This document shows positions 62,173-64,000 of a stretch of DNA of 64,000 nucleotides, in pieces (within the stretch, counting starts at the first letter, position 1; every line of letters begins with the position of its first letter). This stretch comes from Allobaculum mucilyticum (GTDB taxonomy: Bacteria; Bacillota_I; Bacilli_A; Erysipelotrichales; Erysipelotrichaceae), in assembly GCF_022701195.1 (NCBI RefSeq), contig NZ_CP078089.1:248001-312000 (forward strand), given 5' to 3'. Position numbers and translations under genes: made by a program. The notes beneath the pieces are model-generated. The model was not told where the DNA came from. It ran no database searches and was given only the letters and a program-made list of their open reading frames with translations.

Positions 62173-64000
62173 ATGAAAACCAAGAAATACCCCTTTACCC
62201 AGAACCGGGAAATCTCATGGCTGAAATTCAATCAGCGGGTTCTCGAAGAAGCTGCTGATTCCAGCACCGCGCTTTTAGAGCGCCTTAAATTTCTGGCGAT
62301 CTTCACATCCAACCTGGATGAATTTTTCATGGTCCGTGCAGGCTCGCTGATGGACATGTCCTTAGTCGACGATACGCAGGTCGATGCCAAAAGCGGCATG
62401 TCGCCGGGCGAACAGCTGCAGGCGATCTTTGATGAATCTGCCAGACTCTACAAAATGCGCGATAACATTACGCACAATCTGACTCATACGCTGCGCGAAG
62501 TTCAGATTGAGCCGATGAACATCAAGAATCTGAACAAGAAGCAGCAGAAGTTTGTACAGAAGTATTTTGAAACAGATCTGTCCGTGCTGCTTGCCCCGCA
62601 GATCATCGATATTCATCACCCGTTTCCGTTTCTGATCAACAAAGAGCTCTACATTTTCTTCTCCATCATTGAAGACGGAAAAACCAAATACGGCATCGTT
62701 CCGATTCCTTCCTACATTCCGCGCGTCATCTATCTCAACGAAGATAAGACGGAATACATTCTGGCCGAATACGTCATTCTCGAATATCTCGAGAAGATGT
62801 TCCCAAAATCCAGAATCCCGTTTAAGACGATCATCCGGGTTACCCGCAATGCGGATATCAACCTGAACAGCGCGGACATCGAAGACGACGAAGACTACCG
62901 CTCCTACATGAAAACCATTCTCAAGAAGCGTTCCCGTCTGCAGCCGATCCGTCTGGAAGTGTACAAGCAGATCGATGATGCTGCGCTCGATTATCTGTGC
63001 AAGCAGCTCCATCTGAAAAAGAAACAGGTCTTCATCTCCAGGCGTACCCCGCTTGATCTCTCCTACATTTTCCCGCTGATCGACGCTCTGCCTGCTCCGC
63101 TTCGAAGCGCTCTGTCCTACAAGCCTTTTGTGCCGCAGACCGATCGCCGTCTCAATCCAGAAGCGCCTCTCATTCCGCAGGTTCTCGATCACGATGTTCT
63201 GCTGTGCTATCCCTATCAGGACATTGACCTGTTCATTTCCCTGCTTGCGGAAGCATCTTCAAGCAAGGATGTCCTGTCGATCTCCATTACGATCTACCGG
63301 CTTGCCAAGAATTCCAAAGTGGTCAAATACCTGTGCCGGGCTGCTGAAAACGGCATTAGCGTAACGGTGCTCATGGAACTGCGTGCCCGCTTTGACGAAC
63401 AGAACAACATCCAGGCTGCCGAGCGGCTTGAAGAAAGCTGCGTCAGCGTGTTCTACGGCTTTGAGGACTACAAAGTTCATTCCAAGCTGATGCTCATTAC
63501 CCTCAAGTCCAAAGGCCGTCTGCGTACGATTACGCAGATCGGAACCGGCAACTACAACGAAAAAACAAGCCGGCAGTATACCGACTTCTCTTTGATTACC
63601 GCTGATCCTGTGATTGGTCAGGATGCGACGGAGTTCTTCAAGAATATGAACATCGCCAATCTTCATGGCGACTATGCACGACTCATCGCCTCGCCAAATT
63701 CGCTCAAAGCTTCCGTCATGACGCACCTGGATGAGCAGATCCGTCTGGCGCGGGAAGGAAAGCCTGCCAGAGCCTGGTTCAAGATGAACTCCATCACTGA
63801 CCTGGATCTGATCGCAAAGCTTGCCGAGGCAAGCCAGGCCGGCGTGCAGATCCGCATGATCGTCCGCGGCATTACGTGCATTCTGCCAGGTCTTGAAGGC
63901 TACACCGACCATATTGAAATTCACTCGATTGTCGGACGCTTTCTTGAACACGGTCGCCTGTACATTTTCGGAACCGGTTCCGATACACAGGTGTACATCT
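62173..64000 (+). CDS. ppk1: Polyphosphate kinase 1, 3' end outside window
   Basis: 609 residues are visible. It starts MKTKKYPFTQNREISWLKFNQRVLEEA, the PPK1 N-terminal signature, and includes NLDEFFMVRAG. The catalytic region has DVLLCYPYQDIDLFISLL, SITIYRLAKNSKVVKYL, LMELRARFDEQNNI and the phosphohistidine segment YKVHSKLMLIT, followed by IGTGNYNEKTSRQYTDFSL. It makes polyphosphate from ATP, reversibly. The ATG follows AGAGGTCAGGAA. A structured leader suggests regulation. Confidence 0.96.
   Translation, partial: MKTKKYPFTQNREISWLKFNQRVLEEAADSSTALLERLKFLAIFTSNLDEFFMVRAGSLMDMSLVDDTQVDAKSGMSPGEQLQAIFDESARLYKMRDNITHNLTHTLREVQIEPMNIKNLNKKQQKFVQKYFETDLSVLLAPQIIDIHHPFPFLINKELYIFFSIIEDGKTKYGIVPIPSYIPRVIYLNEDKTEYILAEYVILEYLEKMFPKSRIPFKTIIRVTRNADINLNSADIEDDEDYRSYMKTILKKRSRLQPIRLEVYKQIDDAALDYLCKQLHLKKKQVFISRRTPLDLSYIFPLIDALPAPLRSALSYKPFVPQTDRRLNPEAPLIPQVLDHDVLLCYPYQDIDLFISLLAEASSSKDVLSISITIYRLAKNSKVVKYLCRAAENGISVTVLMELRARFDEQNNIQAAERLEESCVSVFYGFEDYKVHSKLMLITLKSKGRLRTITQIGTGNYNEKTSRQYTDFSLITADPVIGQDATEFFKNMNIANLHGDYARLIASPNSLKASVMTHLDEQIRLAREGKPARAWFKMNSITDLDLIAKLAEASQAGVQIRMIVRGITCILPGLEGYTDHIEIHSIVGRFLEHGRLYIFGTGSDTQVYI

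Overview
The window reads as a chromosomal segment of a Gram-positive, low-to-mid GC member of the Bacillota. Several things point to Erysipelotrichia: gene order (alaS, then an ireB-ruvX-DUF1292-mltG-greA run), an IMP dehydrogenase of the Tritrichomonas foetus type, TTG/GTG starts and strong Shine-Dalgarno sites. That placement is an inference; there is no 16S gene here.

Positions 1-34260 are mostly housekeeping genes, largely on the minus strand. They include pnp (3' end outside the window), a lipoprotein with a Lys/Ser/Asp/Ala tail, fmt-lepA-hemW-rpsO, rpsT facing fmt, holA, a frameshifted NAD-dependent epimerase, a divergent acetate-transporter-like protein, a decayed Rpn-type nuclease gene, greA-mltG-DUF1292-ruvX-ireB, T-box-controlled alaS, and recD2-mnmA. 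A sulfur and siroheme neighbourhood follows: a precorrin-2 dehydrogenase-like gene and a cobA-hemD fusion on the plus strand, then an iron-type ABC importer and a siroheme sulfite/nitrite reductase on the minus strand. It ends at a tRNA-Leu(CAA).

Positions 34260-47570 form a mobile, decaying island. Two near-identical 1650-bp IS4-family copies and a third, clearly different IS4-family element share the same terminal inverted repeats. The first copy and the different element enclose a 6-kb segment flanked by one 10-bp duplication, so the whole looks like a composite transposon. Its cargo is a secreted Cys-containing protein resembling a large bacteriocin, a 58-residue membrane protein and a two-gene ThrE-type exporter. 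Upstream of the secreted protein are two 9-bp direct repeats with a 21-bp period, the spacing used by LytTR quorum-sensing regulators. Next come a metallophosphoesterase pseudogene split by the second IS copy, a RibD_C/DHFR-like gene and a two-ORF ISL3-family element.

Positions 47600-52300 hold a two-gene McrBC-like defence module: an AAA+ protein with a long coiled coil, and a DUF2357 PD-(D/E)XK nuclease. After it come a ZIP metal transporter, guaB with a long leader, type I pullulanase, class II fumarase, cardiolipin synthase, and ppk1 running off the right edge.
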